Under the pieces are notes generated by a model. It worked only from the letters and a program-made list of their open reading frames with translations, ran no database searches and was not told the DNA's origin. The translations under genes were made by a program, and so were the position numbers. A DNA stretch of 64,000 bases from assembly GCA_905339295.1 (NCBI GenBank), contig CAJPFI010000032.1, positions 1 through 64,000 of the forward strand, in the 5' to 3' direction. The DNA comes from Burkholderiales bacterium (GTDB lineage: Bacteria; Pseudomonadota; Gammaproteobacteria; Burkholderiales; Casimicrobiaceae). Positions 9,126 through 17,687 of the stretch are shown here, piece after piece; the stretch's first letter is position 1, and each line of letters begins with the position of its first letter.

Positions 9126-10112
9126 TCACCGACCCTGCGAGCGTCCCCGCAGGGGCGCGCGGGACGGTGCGCTCCGCGCGTCGCGGGAAGTCCCGTCGCC
9201 TGGATGCGCGCGCGCCGTGTGACGCGCGTCCGCGAGCATCCGCCAACGCCAGGCCATGGTGCCCGCGAGGCAGCCGATCGACGCGGCGAGCCCCGCGGCC
9301 ATGTCGTCGGTGCCGGCGGCGAGCCAGAGCGCCGGGACGACGCCCGTCGCGACGATGAAAGCCGCGCGCACCCAACCGCTCCGTGAATCCGGCTCCCAGG
9401 TCGCCGCGCCCCGTGGAGCGGCGGGCGGACCTCGCCCCGCGGGGGCGTCACCCTGCCCCGTTCCCGGCGCAGGCTCGATCAAGAGCGAGCCTGCTCCGCT
9501 CTGCGCGACGCTCCCGGGATCCTCCGTGACCAGCAGCGCGGCGACGAGCAGCGCGATACCCGCCGCGGCGACCCAGGTCGCACCGGAGTGCGGCCGCGCG
9601 ACCGCCTCGACGATGACCGCGCCCGACGCGTGGCCGAGCACGAGGAAGGCGAGCAGCACGCGGACCGCGGGCCATTGCCGCATCGGCTTCGGGCTCGCAT
9701 CGACCATCGCCATGCAGGCCGATACGGTCCACGCGAGCAGCAGCGTGCCCGTCGCGAGTCCCCACATGCGGCGCGGGCGCACGTCGAGCCAGAGGCCCGC
9801 GACCCATGCCGCGGCGACCGGCAGGAGCGCGAGGACGAACACCAGCTCGCGCGCAGGCCACGACGTGCGCCAGCGCGATGCCGTGCGCCACGCCTCGCGC
9901 GGATGGGCGAGATGCGGCCACGCCGGCGCACCTCGTCCCGCGACGACGAGTGCGAGGCCGATCGCGGCGGCGAGCGCGAGCGTCCTTCGCGTCGCGACGG
10001 CGTTCCATCCGGCATACGTCGCGCCGAGGTCGGCGAGCGCGACGATGGCGAGCGCGCCCAGTCCCGCCGCCGGAAGTGCGGTGGACGCGATGAGCCGGAA
10101 TGCGGGAGGCAT
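9126..10112 (-). CDS. Orphan DmsC/SoeC-family membrane anchor subunit
   Basis: This 328-aa integral membrane protein has about eight hydrophobic segments. The N terminus (PPAFRLIASTALPAAGLG), AWRTASRWRTSWPARE and CMAMVDASPKPMRQW match hallmark positions of the DmsC family. Those proteins anchor molybdopterin oxidoreductases such as DMSO reductase or the sulfite dehydrogenase SoeABC and exchange electrons with quinone. No catalytic (A) or iron-sulfur (B) subunit is encoded nearby, so its partner is unknown. A polar Ala/Gly/Pro-rich linker precedes the last two membrane segments, and the tail is basic. The start is taken at MPPAFRL because that is where family similarity begins. It sits alone between the Pho box and the divergent DUF2868 gene. 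Confidence 0.75.
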   Translation of the reverse strand: MPPAFRLIASTALPAAGLGALAIVALADLGATYAGWNAVATRRTLALAAAIGLALVVAGRGAPAWPHLAHPREAWRTASRWRTSWPARELVFVLALLPVAAAWVAGLWLDVRPRRMWGLATGTLLLAWTVSACMAMVDASPKPMRQWPAVRVLLAFLVLGHASGAVIVEAVARPHSGATWVAAAGIALLVAALLVTEDPGSVAQSGAGSLLIEPAPGTGQGDAPAGRGPPAAPRGAATWEPDSRSGWVRAAFIVATGVVPALWLAAGTDDMAAGLAASIGCLAGTMAWRWRMLADARHTARAHPGDGTSRDARSAPSRAPLRGRSQGR

Positions 10113-10344
10113 TCGATCGCCCTGGTGTGCGCCGGCCGGAAGGTTGCCTGATCGCCCGCGCCCGATCGCGCCGCCGTCCCCGGAAGACCGGCTCCGACCG
10201 AAGGGCGGTGCCGGCTCGCATGCCGGCACGGCGCATGTCCGTCGGAGGCCGGCGCGCGACGAGCCACCGGCGCTCGCAGGCGCCCGGGCGCGCCGATGAT
10301 ACCGGGTCGCGGGTCGAATTCCCGCGCGATCGGCGATCGCCGCG

Positions 10345-10350
10345 TAGAAT
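10345..10350 (+). promoter_or_regulatory. -10 box TAGAAT placing the transcription start almost at the DUF2868 ATG
   Basis: TAGAAT lies only 9 bp before the ATG at 10360, so a start about 7 nt downstream of the box would give a leaderless or nearly leaderless mRNA. No good -35 element is seen. The same hexamer occurs upstream of tRNA-Tyr, mrp, metG and purM. Confidence 0.45.
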
Positions 10351-10359
10351 CCGCCCGAA

Positions 10360-11796
10360 ATGAACGAGTCTTCCGCCCTGAAGGTCGTCGCGGTCCGGGC
10401 GCTCGAAACCACCGACGCCGCGCGCGCAACGTGGACCGACGTGGACCGCGCGTGGGCGAGCCGCGCCTCGGCGCAGGTCGTCGGCGCCGGGGCCTCGCCG
10501 GACGTGTTCCTCGCGCGTCGCGCGGACCTTGCGCTCGAACGGTTCGGGGCCGCGCAGCCCGCGTTGCCGCGCGCGATCCGGGCGCTCGCCTGGCGGCCAT
10601 GGGTCGGCAGCGCGGTCGTCGCCGCCGCGTTCGTGCTCGGCGTGCTCCTCGACCAGGCCGACACGACGCAACGCGTCAACGTCCTGGCACCGCCGGTTCT
10701 CGGCCTGCTCGTCTGGAACCTCGCCGTCTACGTGTTCATCGCCGCAGGCTACGTCGTGCGCTACGGCGAGCCGGCGACGCCCGGGTTCCTGCGCGGCATC
10801 GTCGCTCGCGTCTCCGGCGGCCGCGTGACGGCCCGCGGCACCGGCGGCCTGCGCGAGACGATCGCCGTGTTCGGCGACGAGTGGGCGCGCCGTGCCGCGC
10901 CCCTCTACCGCGCACGCGCCGCGCGCATCCTGCACCTCGCCGCGGCGATGCTCGCCGCCGGCGTGCTCGCGGGGCTCTATCTGCGCGGGCTCGCCTTCGA
11001 GTACCGCGCGAGCTGGGAGAGCACCTTCCTCGATGCGCCGACCGTGCGCTCGATCCTGGCCGTCGCCTACGCGCCCGGCACGCTGCTGACCGGCTTTCCC
11101 GTTGCGTCGGTCGCCGAGGTCGCCGCGATCCGCGCTCCCGCCGGCGAGAACGCGGCGCGATGGCTGCACCTGATGACCGCCACGGTCGTCGTGCTGGTGT
11201 TCGTCCCGCGGCTGCTGCTGGCGCTCGTCGCGGGAATCGTCGAGCGTCGACGCGCGGCGCACATGCCGATGGCGCTCGACGAGCCGTACTTCCAGCGACT
11301 GCTGCGCGGATTCCGCGGCGGGCCCGCGCGCGTGCGCGTGTTCCCGTACAGCTTCTCGCCTCCGCCCGCCGCGATCGCGGGCCTGGAGGCGATCGTGGCG
11401 CGCACGTTCGGCGGCAGCGCCGCGATGGTCGTCGCGACGCCCGCGGCCTACGGCGCCGACGAGGCGCTCGCCGGCGGCGACGAGGCGGCGACGGGCGCGA
11501 CGCTGGTCGCGCTGCTGAGCGCGTCGGCGACGCCCGAACGCGAGGCGCACGGCGCGTTCCTCGCCGCGCTCGCGCGCGAGCGAAGTCGCGCCGACGCCGT
11601 GTTCGCGCTGGTCGACGAGAGTGCGTGGGCCGAGCGCTGGCGGGGCGAGCCCGGGCGCGTCGCGGACCGCCGCTCGGCGTGGCGACAGGTATGCGACGAG
11701 GCTCGCGTGCCCGTCGTGTTCGTCGACCTGGCGAACCCTGACCTCGCCGCCATCGACGCCGAGCTCGACGCCGCGATCGGAAACCGAACGCCGTGA
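10360..11796 (+). CDS. DUF2868 domain membrane protein
   Basis: This 478-aa protein of unknown function has several hydrophobic segments (about residues 85-102, 108-132, 195-215 and 270-295) and a soluble C-terminal half. The N-terminal ALETTDAARATWTDVDRAWASR and the segment YFQRLLRGFRGG resemble the DUF2868 family as I recall it. Its stop overlaps the start of the DUF3482 GTPase gene (11793-11796, ATGA). The two domains are repeatedly found side by side in proteobacteria, which suggests a membrane protein and its partner GTPase. There is no ribosome-binding site spaced normally before the ATG, in keeping with the very short predicted leader. Confidence 0.8.
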   Translation: MNESSALKVVAVRALETTDAARATWTDVDRAWASRASAQVVGAGASPDVFLARRADLALERFGAAQPALPRAIRALAWRPWVGSAVVAAAFVLGVLLDQADTTQRVNVLAPPVLGLLVWNLAVYVFIAAGYVVRYGEPATPGFLRGIVARVSGGRVTARGTGGLRETIAVFGDEWARRAAPLYRARAARILHLAAAMLAAGVLAGLYLRGLAFEYRASWESTFLDAPTVRSILAVAYAPGTLLTGFPVASVAEVAAIRAPAGENAARWLHLMTATVVVLVFVPRLLLALVAGIVERRRAAHMPMALDEPYFQRLLRGFRGGPARVRVFPYSFSPPPAAIAGLEAIVARTFGGSAAMVVATPAAYGADEALAGGDEAATGATLVALLSASATPEREAHGAFLAALARERSRADAVFALVDESAWAERWRGEPGRVADRRSAWRQVCDEARVPVVFVDLANPDLAAIDAELDAAIGNRTP

Positions 11797-13292
11797 CCGG
11801 GGCGACGCCAGGCGGTGCGATCGCGCTGTCGCTGATCTCGCACACCAACGCCGGCAAGACGACGCTCGCCCGTACGCTGCTGGGACGCACGGTGGGCGAG
11901 GTGCGCGACGAGCAGCACGTCACGCAGGAGGCCGCGTCGTGGCCGCTGATCGAAACTCCGGAGGGCGACACGCTCGTCCTGTGGGACACGCCGGGCTTCG
12001 GCGACAGCGCGCGGCTCGCGCGGCGCCTCGGGCAGCAGGGCAATCCGGTCGGCTGGTTCCTGTCGCAGGTCTGGGATCGCTTCCGCGACCGCGCGTTCTG
12101 GCTGTCGCAGAAGGCGGTCGCCAACGTGCGCGACCAGGCCGACGTGGTGCTCTACCTCGTCAACGTGTCCGAGGCGCCGCAGGATGCGGGCTACCTCGCG
12201 CCCGAGCTCGCGGTGCTCGAGTGGATCGGCAAGCCGGTGATCGTGCTGCTCAACCAGACCGGCCGGCCGCGCCCGCACGACGAGGAGCTCGCGGACGAGG
12301 CGCGCTGGCGCGACGCGCTCGGTCCGCGCCCGGTGATACGCGCGGTGACGACGCTCGACGCGTTCGCGCGCTGCTGGGTGCAGGAAATCGCGCTGTTCGA
12401 CCTGGTCGGCGACGCGCTGCCCGCGCCGCGCCGCGCGACGTTCCGCCGACTCGCCGACGCATGGCAGGCGCGGCGCCTCGAGCAATTCGACGCGTCGATG
12501 GACGCGCTCGCCGAGCCGATCGCGCAGGCCGCGTGCGACCGCGAGGCGCTGCCCGGCACGGGCGCGGGCGGCGCCTTGCGCGACATCGGCCGCAGCCTCG
12601 GGCTGCGCCGCGACGACGCCGACGACGTGAAGGCGCGCGCATCGCAGGCGATGGCCGCTCGGCTCGACGACGCGCTGCGCCGCAGCACCGATCGCCTGAT
12701 CGCGCTCCACGGCCTCGACGGCAGCGCCAGGGGCGAGGTGCTCGCGCGTCTCGCCGCGGGCGTCACGGTCGACGCGCCGATGAGCGAAGGGAAGGCCGCG
12801 ATGATGGGCGGCGTCGTGTCCGGCGCGCTCACCGGCCTCGCCGCGGATCTCGCGGCCGGCGGGCTCACGTTCGGCGCCGGGATGCTCGCCGGCGCGGTGC
12901 TCGGCGCGCTCGGCGGCGCCGGCCTCGCGAAGGGCCTCAATCTCGCGCGCGGCAGGTCCGGGACGTCGCTGCGCTGGGACGACGCGTTCCTCTCCGGGCT
13001 CGTCGTCGCGGCGCTGCTGCGCTACCTCGCGGTCGCGCACTACGGGCGCGGGCGCGGCGACTGGACCGAGACCGAGTATCCGCCGTTCTGGCCGCCGCTC
13101 GTCGCGGACGCCGTCGAGCGCCGCCGCGGCGCGCTTGCCGCGCTGTGGGCGCAGCGCGAGCCGGCCTGCGATGTCGCGACGCTCGCCGAGGGCGTTCGCG
13201 CGATCCTCGCCGACGCGGCGCGCGACACGCTCGACGCGCTGTATCCCGGCGCGCTCGCGCGCCGGCGCGGCGCCGCGGCCGCGCCGGGGTAG
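11793..13292 (+). CDS. DUF3482 GTPase, partner of the DUF2868 protein
   Basis: This 499-aa protein has an N-terminal Ras-like G domain (1-200). The P-loop reads SHTNAGKTT (16-24), G3 is WDTPGFGDS (DTPG at 65-68) and G4 is the unusual LLNQTG instead of NKxD, a variant also seen in other small membrane-associated GTPases. The C-terminal half carries a Gly/Ala-rich hydrophobic stretch (about 335-385) that could insert into the membrane, resembling the glycine-zipper region of membrane-remodelling GTPases. It is translationally coupled to the DUF2868 gene and converges on xsc with only 15 bp between stops. Cellular role unknown. Confidence 0.8.
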   Translation: MTGATPGGAIALSLISHTNAGKTTLARTLLGRTVGEVRDEQHVTQEAASWPLIETPEGDTLVLWDTPGFGDSARLARRLGQQGNPVGWFLSQVWDRFRDRAFWLSQKAVANVRDQADVVLYLVNVSEAPQDAGYLAPELAVLEWIGKPVIVLLNQTGRPRPHDEELADEARWRDALGPRPVIRAVTTLDAFARCWVQEIALFDLVGDALPAPRRATFRRLADAWQARRLEQFDASMDALAEPIAQAACDREALPGTGAGGALRDIGRSLGLRRDDADDVKARASQAMAARLDDALRRSTDRLIALHGLDGSARGEVLARLAAGVTVDAPMSEGKAAMMGGVVSGALTGLAADLAAGGLTFGAGMLAGAVLGALGGAGLAKGLNLARGRSGTSLRWDDAFLSGLVVAALLRYLAVAHYGRGRGDWTETEYPPFWPPLVADAVERRRGALAALWAQREPACDVATLAEGVRAILADAARDTLDALYPGALARRRGAAAAPG

Positions 13293-13307
13293 TCGCGCCG
13301 GCGACGG

Positions 13308-15101
13308 CTACTTCGCGGCCGTCGCCTTGTACTTGGCGAGGTGCCGCGTCGGCAGCGCGAGCGCGTCGCGCCGGAACGGGTCGCCCAGCTCGCGCGTCAC
13401 CATCATCTCGAGCACGGTGGTCCTGCCGTCCTTCTGCGCGGCGGCCGCGGCGCGCAACGCCGGTCCGACGTCGGCGAGCTTCTCGATCCGGTGCCCGTCG
13501 GCGCCCATCGCCGTCGCGACCTCGGCCCACGACGGCTGCTTGTCGAGGTTCACGCCGACGAAGCGGTTCGCGTAGAAATCGACGTGGTTCTTCTTCTCGG
13601 CGCCCCACTGGCCGTTGTTGAACACCACCGCGGTCACCGGGATGGCCTCGCGCACGCAGGTCTGCAGCTCGCCGAAGCTCATTCCCCATGCGCCGTCGCC
13701 GACGTAGGCGATCGCCGGCCGGTCGGGCGCGGCGACCTTCGCGCCGACGATCGTGGGGAATGCGTAGCCGCAATTGCCGAAGCTCATCGCCGCGAACATC
13801 GAGCGCGGACGCTCGAAGCGGAGGTAGCTGTTCGCCACCGAGCAGATGTTGCCGATGTCGGTCGACACCATCGCGCCGTCCGGCATCGCGCGCTCCAGCT
13901 CGCGCAGCATCTGGCGCGGGTGCATGTACGCGCTCGCCTTCGCCTGCGCGAGTGACCACGTGTCCTTCTCGTGCGTCCAGGCGTCGAGCTCGACTTCCCA
14001 GGCGGCCTTCTCGGCCTTCACCTTCGCGAGGCGCTCCGCCCGGTTCACCTGCCCCGCGAGCGACTTGCCCCTGAGCCGCGCGGCGAGCGCGCGCGCCGCC
14101 GATTTCGCGTCGCCGAAGATGCCCACGGAGATCGGCTTCACGAGCCCGAGCATCTTCGCGTCCGCGTCGACCTGGATGATCTTCGCGTGCTTCGGCCAGT
14201 AGTCGATCCCGTGCTGGGGGAGCGTGCCGAACGGCCCGAGCCGCGTGCCGAGCGCCAGCACGACGTCCGCCTGGCCGATGAGCTTCATCGCCGCCTTGCT
14301 GCCCTGGTAGCCGAGCGGGCCGCACCACAGCGGGTGGCTCGACGGGAACGCGTCGTTGTGCAGGTAGGAGACCGCGACCGGCGCCTGCAGGAGCTCCGCG
14401 AGCGCGATCGCCTCCGGCTGGCCGTCCGCCATCACCACGCCGCCGCCGGCGAGGATCACCGGGAACTTCGCGCCCGCCAGCAGCGCGGCCGCCTCGTCGA
14501 GGCTCCTCTCGCCGCCGGCGCCGCGCTCGATGGTCACCGGCCGCGGGATCTCGCACTCGATGTCGCCGTAGAAGAAGTCGCGCGGGATGTTGAGCTGCGT
14601 GGGCCCGAGCTCGAGGTGCGCGCGGTCGAACGCGCGCGCGGTCAGCTCGGCCATGCGCGAGCGGTTGTTCACGTGCGCCTGGTACTTGGTGATCCTGCTG
14701 AAGATCGGCAGCTGATCGGTCTCCTGGAAGCCTCCGAGCCCGATCGTCGCGCTGCCGGTCTCGGGCGTGATCACGACGACCGGCGAGTGCGCCCAGAACG
14801 CGGCCGCGGTCGACGTGACGAAGTTCGTGATCCCGGGACCGTTCTGTGCGATGCACACGCCGTGGCGACCGGACACGCGCGCGTAACCATCGGCCATGTG
14901 GCCACCTCCCTGCTCGTGCGCGACCGAGATGAAGCGGATGCCCGCCAGCGGGAACAGGTCGAGCGCATCCATGTACGCGGAGCCGACGATGCCGAAGACG
15001 TCCTTCACGCCCTGCGCGACGAGCGTCTCGACGAAGGCCTCCGAAGGCGTCATCGTCTGGCGGCCGGTCACCGGCGCAGGCAGTTCGACGGGCTTGTTCA
15101 T
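13308..15101 (-). CDS. xsc: Sulfoacetaldehyde acetyltransferase
   Basis: This 597-aa thiamine-diphosphate enzyme cleaves sulfoacetaldehyde with phosphate into acetyl phosphate and sulfite, the desulfonation step common to taurine and isethionate degradation. The N-terminal TPP domain has VAHEQGGGHMADGY with catalytic E63. The C-terminal domain has GDGAWGMSF (468-476) and NN (495-496) for Mg-TPP binding. The segments GIVGSAYMDALDLFP, ETDQLPIFSRITKYQ and NIPRDFFYGDIECEIPRP are characteristic of Xsc rather than acetolactate synthase. A strong AGGAGG (15111-15116) precedes the start. It is divergent from an IclR regulator, with a candidate operator between them, and lies near all genes needed to make its substrate. 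Confidence 0.93.
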   Translation of the reverse strand: MNKPVELPAPVTGRQTMTPSEAFVETLVAQGVKDVFGIVGSAYMDALDLFPLAGIRFISVAHEQGGGHMADGYARVSGRHGVCIAQNGPGITNFVTSTAAAFWAHSPVVVITPETGSATIGLGGFQETDQLPIFSRITKYQAHVNNRSRMAELTARAFDRAHLELGPTQLNIPRDFFYGDIECEIPRPVTIERGAGGERSLDEAAALLAGAKFPVILAGGGVVMADGQPEAIALAELLQAPVAVSYLHNDAFPSSHPLWCGPLGYQGSKAAMKLIGQADVVLALGTRLGPFGTLPQHGIDYWPKHAKIIQVDADAKMLGLVKPISVGIFGDAKSAARALAARLRGKSLAGQVNRAERLAKVKAEKAAWEVELDAWTHEKDTWSLAQAKASAYMHPRQMLRELERAMPDGAMVSTDIGNICSVANSYLRFERPRSMFAAMSFGNCGYAFPTIVGAKVAAPDRPAIAYVGDGAWGMSFGELQTCVREAIPVTAVVFNNGQWGAEKKNHVDFYANRFVGVNLDKQPSWAEVATAMGADGHRIEKLADVGPALRAAAAAQKDGRTTVLEMMVTRELGDPFRRDALALPTRHLAKYKATAAK

Positions 15102-15201
15102 CGCTGGGTCCTCCTGGGTTCGGTCGGCGTGGCGCGAGAACCGAAGTGTTCCACGGCTTCGCGCCACAGGCAACCGACCAGATCGAAATTTGGCTTGCCT
15201 C

Positions 15202-15214
15202 GTTTCATATTTCG
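15202..15214 (+). promoter_or_regulatory. Candidate IclR-family operator, copy 1 (xsc/iclR divergent region)
   Basis: GTTTCATATTTCG is an AT-rich island in otherwise GC-rich DNA between xsc and the IclR gene. The same 13-mer with one change occurs upstream of the GMC dehydrogenase gene (17688-17700). Here it sits between a possible -35 (TTGCCT, 15195-15200) and the -10 at 15216-15221, a position suited to autorepression. TCGAAAT (15183-15189) and ATTTCGA (15209-15215) form an enclosing inverted repeat. Confidence 0.5.
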
Positions 15215-15215
15215 A

Positions 15216-15221
15216 TATAGT
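15216..15221 (+). promoter_or_regulatory. -10 box TATAGT of the IclR gene
   Basis: TATAGT ends 7 bp before the ATG at 15229, so the transcript is predicted to start at or within a base or two of the start codon (leaderless). The candidate operator 15202-15214 lies directly upstream. Confidence 0.45.
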
Positions 15222-15228
15222 TTTGGTC

Positions 15229-16005
15229 ATGGCCACGAAGCGCGACCGCATACCCCCGTTGCTTCGCGCGTTCGCGCTCCTCGAGCATGTCGCGCGCGCC
15301 GACGGCCCGACCGCGTTGCAGGAGCTCGCCGCGGGGTCGGGACTGCCGAAGCCCACCGTCTACCGGATGCTCTCCGTGCTCGAATCGGCCGGCCTGGTCA
15401 CGCGCGAACCCGACGGCCGCCGCATCGCCGCGGGTCCGCGCCTCGTCCGCTTCGCGCGCGACGTGCAGCTCTCCGACGCGGTGCGCGCGCCGCGCCACGC
15501 GATCCTCAAGCGGCTGGCCGACGAGCTCGGCGAGACCGTCAATCTCACGATGCTCGACGGAAGCGAGGTCGTCTACCTCGACCGCGTCGAGACCGCCTGG
15601 CCGCTGCGCATGACGCTGCAGCCGGGATCGCACGTGCCGCTCCATTGCACGGCGAGCGGGAAGCTCCTGCTCGCGCTGCTGCCCGCCGCGCGCCGCCGCC
15701 GCATCGTCGCCGAGCTGCCGCTTTCGCGCTACACCGACCACACGATCACGGACGCCCGCGGCCTCGAGGCCGAGCTCGCGTCGATCCGCCGCGCCGGCTG
15801 CGCGACCGACAACGAGGAGTACCTCGCGGGACTGGTGTGCGTCGCGGCGCCGGTCGCGACGCCCGACGGCCGCAACGTGGCGTGCGTCGCCGTGCACGCG
15901 CCGATCGCGCGCATGAGCCTCGCGCGCGCGATGACGCACCTGCCCGCGCTGAGGCGGGCGGCTGACGCGCTCGGCGGGACGTTCGGCGCGCCGGACAGCC
16001 GCTGA
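15229..16005 (+). CDS. IclR-family transcriptional regulator of the sulfonate genes (IseR-like)
   Basis: This 258-aa protein has an N-terminal winged helix-turn-helix (about 29-60, LQELAAGSGLPKPTVYRMLS) and a C-terminal IclR effector domain (about 80-250, with GSHVPLHCTASGKLLLALLP). It is divergent from xsc and convergent with the GMC dehydrogenase gene. In Cupriavidus necator an IclR-type regulator, IseR, accompanies the isethionate dehydrogenase gene, so an isethionate or sulfoacetaldehyde ligand is a reasonable inference. The start at 15229 was chosen because it opens directly on the IclR N terminus. A paralogue is encoded at 21060-21857. Confidence 0.85.
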   Translation: MATKRDRIPPLLRAFALLEHVARADGPTALQELAAGSGLPKPTVYRMLSVLESAGLVTREPDGRRIAAGPRLVRFARDVQLSDAVRAPRHAILKRLADELGETVNLTMLDGSEVVYLDRVETAWPLRMTLQPGSHVPLHCTASGKLLLALLPAARRRRIVAELPLSRYTDHTITDARGLEAELASIRRAGCATDNEEYLAGLVCVAAPVATPDGRNVACVAVHAPIARMSLARAMTHLPALRRAADALGGTFGAPDSR

Positions 16006-16056
16006 CCCTGGCCGCCGGACTTCGGCACTCCCGCACGCGTCGAATCGGCCGCGGCT

Positions 16057-17655
16057 TCAGGAGCGCGCGTCCTCGACGATCATGTCGCTCGCCTTCTCGG
16101 CAATCATCACGACCGGCGCATTGGTGTTGCCGGAGACGAGCGTCGGCATGATCGAGCAGTCGACCACGCGCAACGCCTCGACGCCCCGTACTCGCAGGCG
16201 GTCGTCGACGACCGCCATCGGATCGCCTCCCATCCTGCAGGTGCCCGACGGGTGGAAGATCGTCGCCCCCCAGGCGCGCGCGAACGCGAGCAGCTCGTCG
16301 TCGCTTTGCGCGGTGGCGCCGGGCCGGAACTCCCCGGCGATGTACGGCGCGAGCGCGCGCGTGGCCGCGAGCTTCCGCGCATAACGCAGCGCGGCCACCG
16401 CGTACGAGCGATCCTCGTCGGTCGACAGGTAGCGGGGCTGCATCGACGGCGCGGCGAGCGGATCGGGCGAGGCGAGCCGCACCTGCCCGCGCGACGTCGG
16501 CCTGAGCTGGCACACGCTCATCGTGAAGCCGGAGAACGGGTGCGGCTTCGCGCCGGCCAGATCGGCCGAGAGCGTCGCGAAATGGAACTGGATGTCGGGC
16601 GTCGCCGAGTGCGGCATGACACGCGTGAACAGCCCGCCCTGGTTGATGCCGATCGCGAGCGGGCCCTTCCTCCGGAACAGCCAGTCCGCGCCGATCTTCA
16701 TCGACCGCCACCACGACGCGAGGTCGTCGTTGGTCGTGATCGGCTTCGTGCACCTGTAGATGAGGCGAAGCTGCAGGTGGTCCTGGAGGTTCTCGCCGAC
16801 GCCCGGCAGGTCGCGGACGACCGGGATGCCGAACGACTGCAGTTGGGGCGCCGGCCCGATGCCCGAGAGCAGCAGCAGCTGCGGGCTCTGCAGCGCCCCG
16901 GCGGCGAGGATCACCTCGCGCCGCGCCGTGACGCGCCTCGACGCTCCGCCCCGGCGGAACTCGACGCCGGTCGCGCGCGCGCCGTCGAGGAGCACGCGCG
17001 TCGCGTGCGCGTCCGTCTCGACCGCGAGGTTGCGTCGTCCGCGCGCCGGCTTGAGGTAGCCGTCCGCGGTGCTGCAGCGCCAACCCTTGTGGGTAAATAG
17101 CTGGTAGTAGCCGACCCCTTCCTGCACGCCGCCGTTGAAATCGTCGGTGCGCGGCACGCCCAGCTCGTTCGCGCCCGCGATGATCGCCTCGATCAGCTCG
17201 TGCCTGTCGGCGATGTCCGAGCACCTGAGCGGCCCGTCGTCGCCGTGCGTCGCGGACGCGCCGCGCTCGTTGCCCTCGCTGCGGATGAAGTACGGCAGCA
17301 CGTCGCGCCAGCCCCAGCCGCGATTGCCCGCGAGCGCCCAGCGGTCGTAGTCCTCGGGTTGGCCGCGGACGTAGATCAGTCCGTTGATCGACGAGCTGCC
17401 GCCCAGTCCCCGCCCGCGCGGCCAGTAGATGCGCCGCCCGTCCATGCCCGGATCCGGATCGGTCTCGAATCCCCAGTTGTACACCGGGTGGAACATCGTC
17501 TTGCCGTACCCGATCGGGATGTGGATCCAGAGGTAGCGATCCTCGGGACCCGCCTCGAGCATGCATACCGAGTCGCTTCCGGTGGCGGTGAGGCGATTCG
17601 CGAGCACGCAGCCGGCGGTGCCGCCGCCGACGATCACGTAGTCGTAGGTGTCCAT
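16057..17655 (-). CDS. GMC-family FAD-dependent dehydrogenase, probable isethionate dehydrogenase (IseJ-like)
   Basis: This 532-aa glucose-methanol-choline oxidoreductase has the FAD-binding VIVGGGTAGCVLANRL (8-23), the GMC signatures WPRGRGLGGSSSINGLIYVRG and GALQSPQLLLLSGIGP, and the C-terminal catalytic His region FHPSGTCRMG with NTNAPVVMIAEKASD. GMC enzymes oxidise primary alcohols. Placed between the IclR gene, xsc and a TRAP transporter, the likely substrate is isethionate (2-hydroxyethanesulfonate), giving sulfoacetaldehyde for Xsc. This matches the membrane-associated IseJ described in C. necator. A choline- or alkanol-type substrate cannot be excluded from sequence. The candidate operator 17688-17700 lies 33 bp upstream of its start. 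Confidence 0.78.
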   Translation of the reverse strand: MDTYDYVIVGGGTAGCVLANRLTATGSDSVCMLEAGPEDRYLWIHIPIGYGKTMFHPVYNWGFETDPDPGMDGRRIYWPRGRGLGGSSSINGLIYVRGQPEDYDRWALAGNRGWGWRDVLPYFIRSEGNERGASATHGDDGPLRCSDIADRHELIEAIIAGANELGVPRTDDFNGGVQEGVGYYQLFTHKGWRCSTADGYLKPARGRRNLAVETDAHATRVLLDGARATGVEFRRGGASRRVTARREVILAAGALQSPQLLLLSGIGPAPQLQSFGIPVVRDLPGVGENLQDHLQLRLIYRCTKPITTNDDLASWWRSMKIGADWLFRRKGPLAIGINQGGLFTRVMPHSATPDIQFHFATLSADLAGAKPHPFSGFTMSVCQLRPTSRGQVRLASPDPLAAPSMQPRYLSTDEDRSYAVAALRYARKLAATRALAPYIAGEFRPGATAQSDDELLAFARAWGATIFHPSGTCRMGGDPMAVVDDRLRVRGVEALRVVDCSIMPTLVSGNTNAPVVMIAEKASDMIVEDARS

Positions 17656-17687
17656 GCTTTCGCGCGCAGCAGGAGTCGATGACTTCT

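Noticed and set aside
13293-13307. Mobile-element boundary at the left edge of the sulfonate island
   Set aside because: Only 15 bp separate the stops of the GTPase gene and xsc, with no direct repeats, att-like tRNA remnant or transposase on either side.
13308-15101. Acetolactate synthase or another generic TPP decarboxylase
   Set aside because: Xsc-type signature segments run through the whole protein, there is no small regulatory subunit gene, and taurine and transport genes are adjacent.
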